This document shows positions 4,956 to 5,263 of a stretch of DNA of 5,263 nucleotides, in pieces. A program made the translations under genes and the position numbers. Source of the stretch: an uncultured Eubacteriales bacterium (GTDB taxonomy: Bacteria > Bacillota_A > Clostridia > Oscillospirales > Oscillospiraceae); NCBI GenBank assembly GCA_949739085.1, contig CATIYU010000187.1:1-5263 (forward strand), in the 5' to 3' direction. Below the pieces are notes generated by a model. The model ran no database searches. It had not been told where the DNA came from and saw nothing but the letters and a program-made list of their open reading frames with translations. How positions within the stretch are numbered: position 1 is the first letter of the stretch; each line of letters begins with the position of its first letter.

Positions 4956-5263
4956 CTACAGCTTGGTGATATGTACGCCGGCCGCCCGCAGCATCAGCTT
5001 TTTCGTGCCCACGCCGTCAAAAGCCACCTCCACCAGAGCGTCGTTGCCCATGGGCCGGACGGAGAGCACCATGCCCTGGCCGAAGGTGCGGTGCCGGATG
5101 GCGTCCCCCTTCTCCAGGGAGGGGAGGTCCGCCGCCTGGGTGGCCTTGGGTGCGGTGAAGCCCGGGTCCCGCACAGGGCGGGGAGGCCGGCGGGTCCGGG
5201 AAATGCCGGGACCGTGGGCCGGCTTTGCGCCGCCCTCTCCGCTGAACCCGCCGCCGCCAAAGC
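4956..5263 (-). CDS. pcrA: PcrA/UvrD-type superfamily 1 helicase (3' end only, linker and C-terminal Tudor-like domain)
   Basis: Only the last 101 codons are visible; the frame is open to the right edge, with two extra bases. The first ~40 residues are a Gly-, Pro- and Arg-rich linker (FGGGGFSGEGG, later SRTRRPPRP). The final ~50 residues fit the small C-terminal domain of PcrA/UvrD: LEKGDAIRHRTFGQGMVLSV, then VEVAFDGVGTKKLML, ending near HITKL. This matches the family pattern GD-x-V-x-H-x-x-FG-x-G-x-V followed by V-x-F-x-x-x-G-x-K. In PcrA this domain is Tudor-like and contacts RNA polymerase, tying the 3'-5' helicase to transcription-coupled repair (family knowledge). The helicase motor lies outside the window, so the choice of PcrA over another UvrD paralogue rests on this tail. 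The stop is TAG. A GTG near 5174 is an internal codon, not a start. The next gene follows after a 143-bp gap with its own promoter. Confidence 0.85.
   Translation of the reverse strand, partial: FGGGGFSGEGGAKPAHGPGISRTRRPPRPVRDPGFTAPKATQAADLPSLEKGDAIRHRTFGQGMVLSVRPMGNDALVEVAFDGVGTKKLMLRAAGVHITKL

Noticed and set aside
1..5263. Search for tRNA, rRNA, CRISPR arrays, insertion sequences, attachment sites and riboswitches
   Set aside because: I saw no repeat-spacer pattern, transposase fragment, terminal inverted repeats, cloverleaf or known riboswitch core. The window is almost fully occupied by coding sequence.

Overview
The window is GC-rich (clearly above 55% by eye) except for AT-rich intergenic strips. 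Its proteins resemble those of high-GC gut Clostridia (Oscillospiraceae-type, such as Flavonifractor, Intestinimonas or Lawsonibacter relatives). The reasons are a Firmicutes-type AddA, a PcrA-type helicase tail, strong GGAGG ribosome sites, a DHHW protein next to an MBOAT acyltransferase, and a DUF4358 lipoprotein. The genus assignment is inference; no rRNA or other marker is present.

Layout. The left edge holds the 3' end of addA on the + strand, cut by the window start. It ends at about 652 and is followed by a perfect 12-bp GC-rich hairpin that also closes the operon arriving from the other side. Everything else is on the - strand. Reading from right to left in the direction of transcription: the last ~100 codons of a pcrA/uvrD-like helicase (cut by the window end); a small DUF4358 lipoprotein; a 461-aa MBOAT-family membrane O-acyltransferase (GTG start); a 364-aa DHHW-family SGNH-like extracytoplasmic protein; and a 328-aa lipoprotein with an acidic, proline-rich linker, a bacterial Ig-like (BIG2) domain and a C-terminal domain I cannot name. 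No gene-free stretch exceeds 300 bases.

How it may work. MBOAT plus a DHHW/AlgX-like partner is the usual arrangement for O-acylation of an exported glycan: the membrane protein moves an acyl group across the membrane and the SGNH-like partner completes transfer outside. The two flanking lipoproteins would sit on the outer face of the same membrane, so the four genes may form one surface-modification locus. That functional link is inferred from position only.

Regulation is the most informative part. The DUF4358 gene has a good match to an ECF-sigma promoter (GGAACC, 15-nt spacer, CGTCTAA) rather than a housekeeping one, and its predicted transcript starts with a stem-loop. A terminator-like hairpin lies between DUF4358 and the MBOAT gene, with no room for an evident promoter after it, so it probably acts as an attenuator. 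A near-perfect housekeeping promoter (TTGACA, 17-nt spacer, TATATT) begins right beside the MBOAT stop codon and drives the DHHW gene and the BIG2 lipoprotein with a leader of only about 14 nt. The locus therefore appears to be split into a stress-inducible upstream part and a constitutive downstream part.
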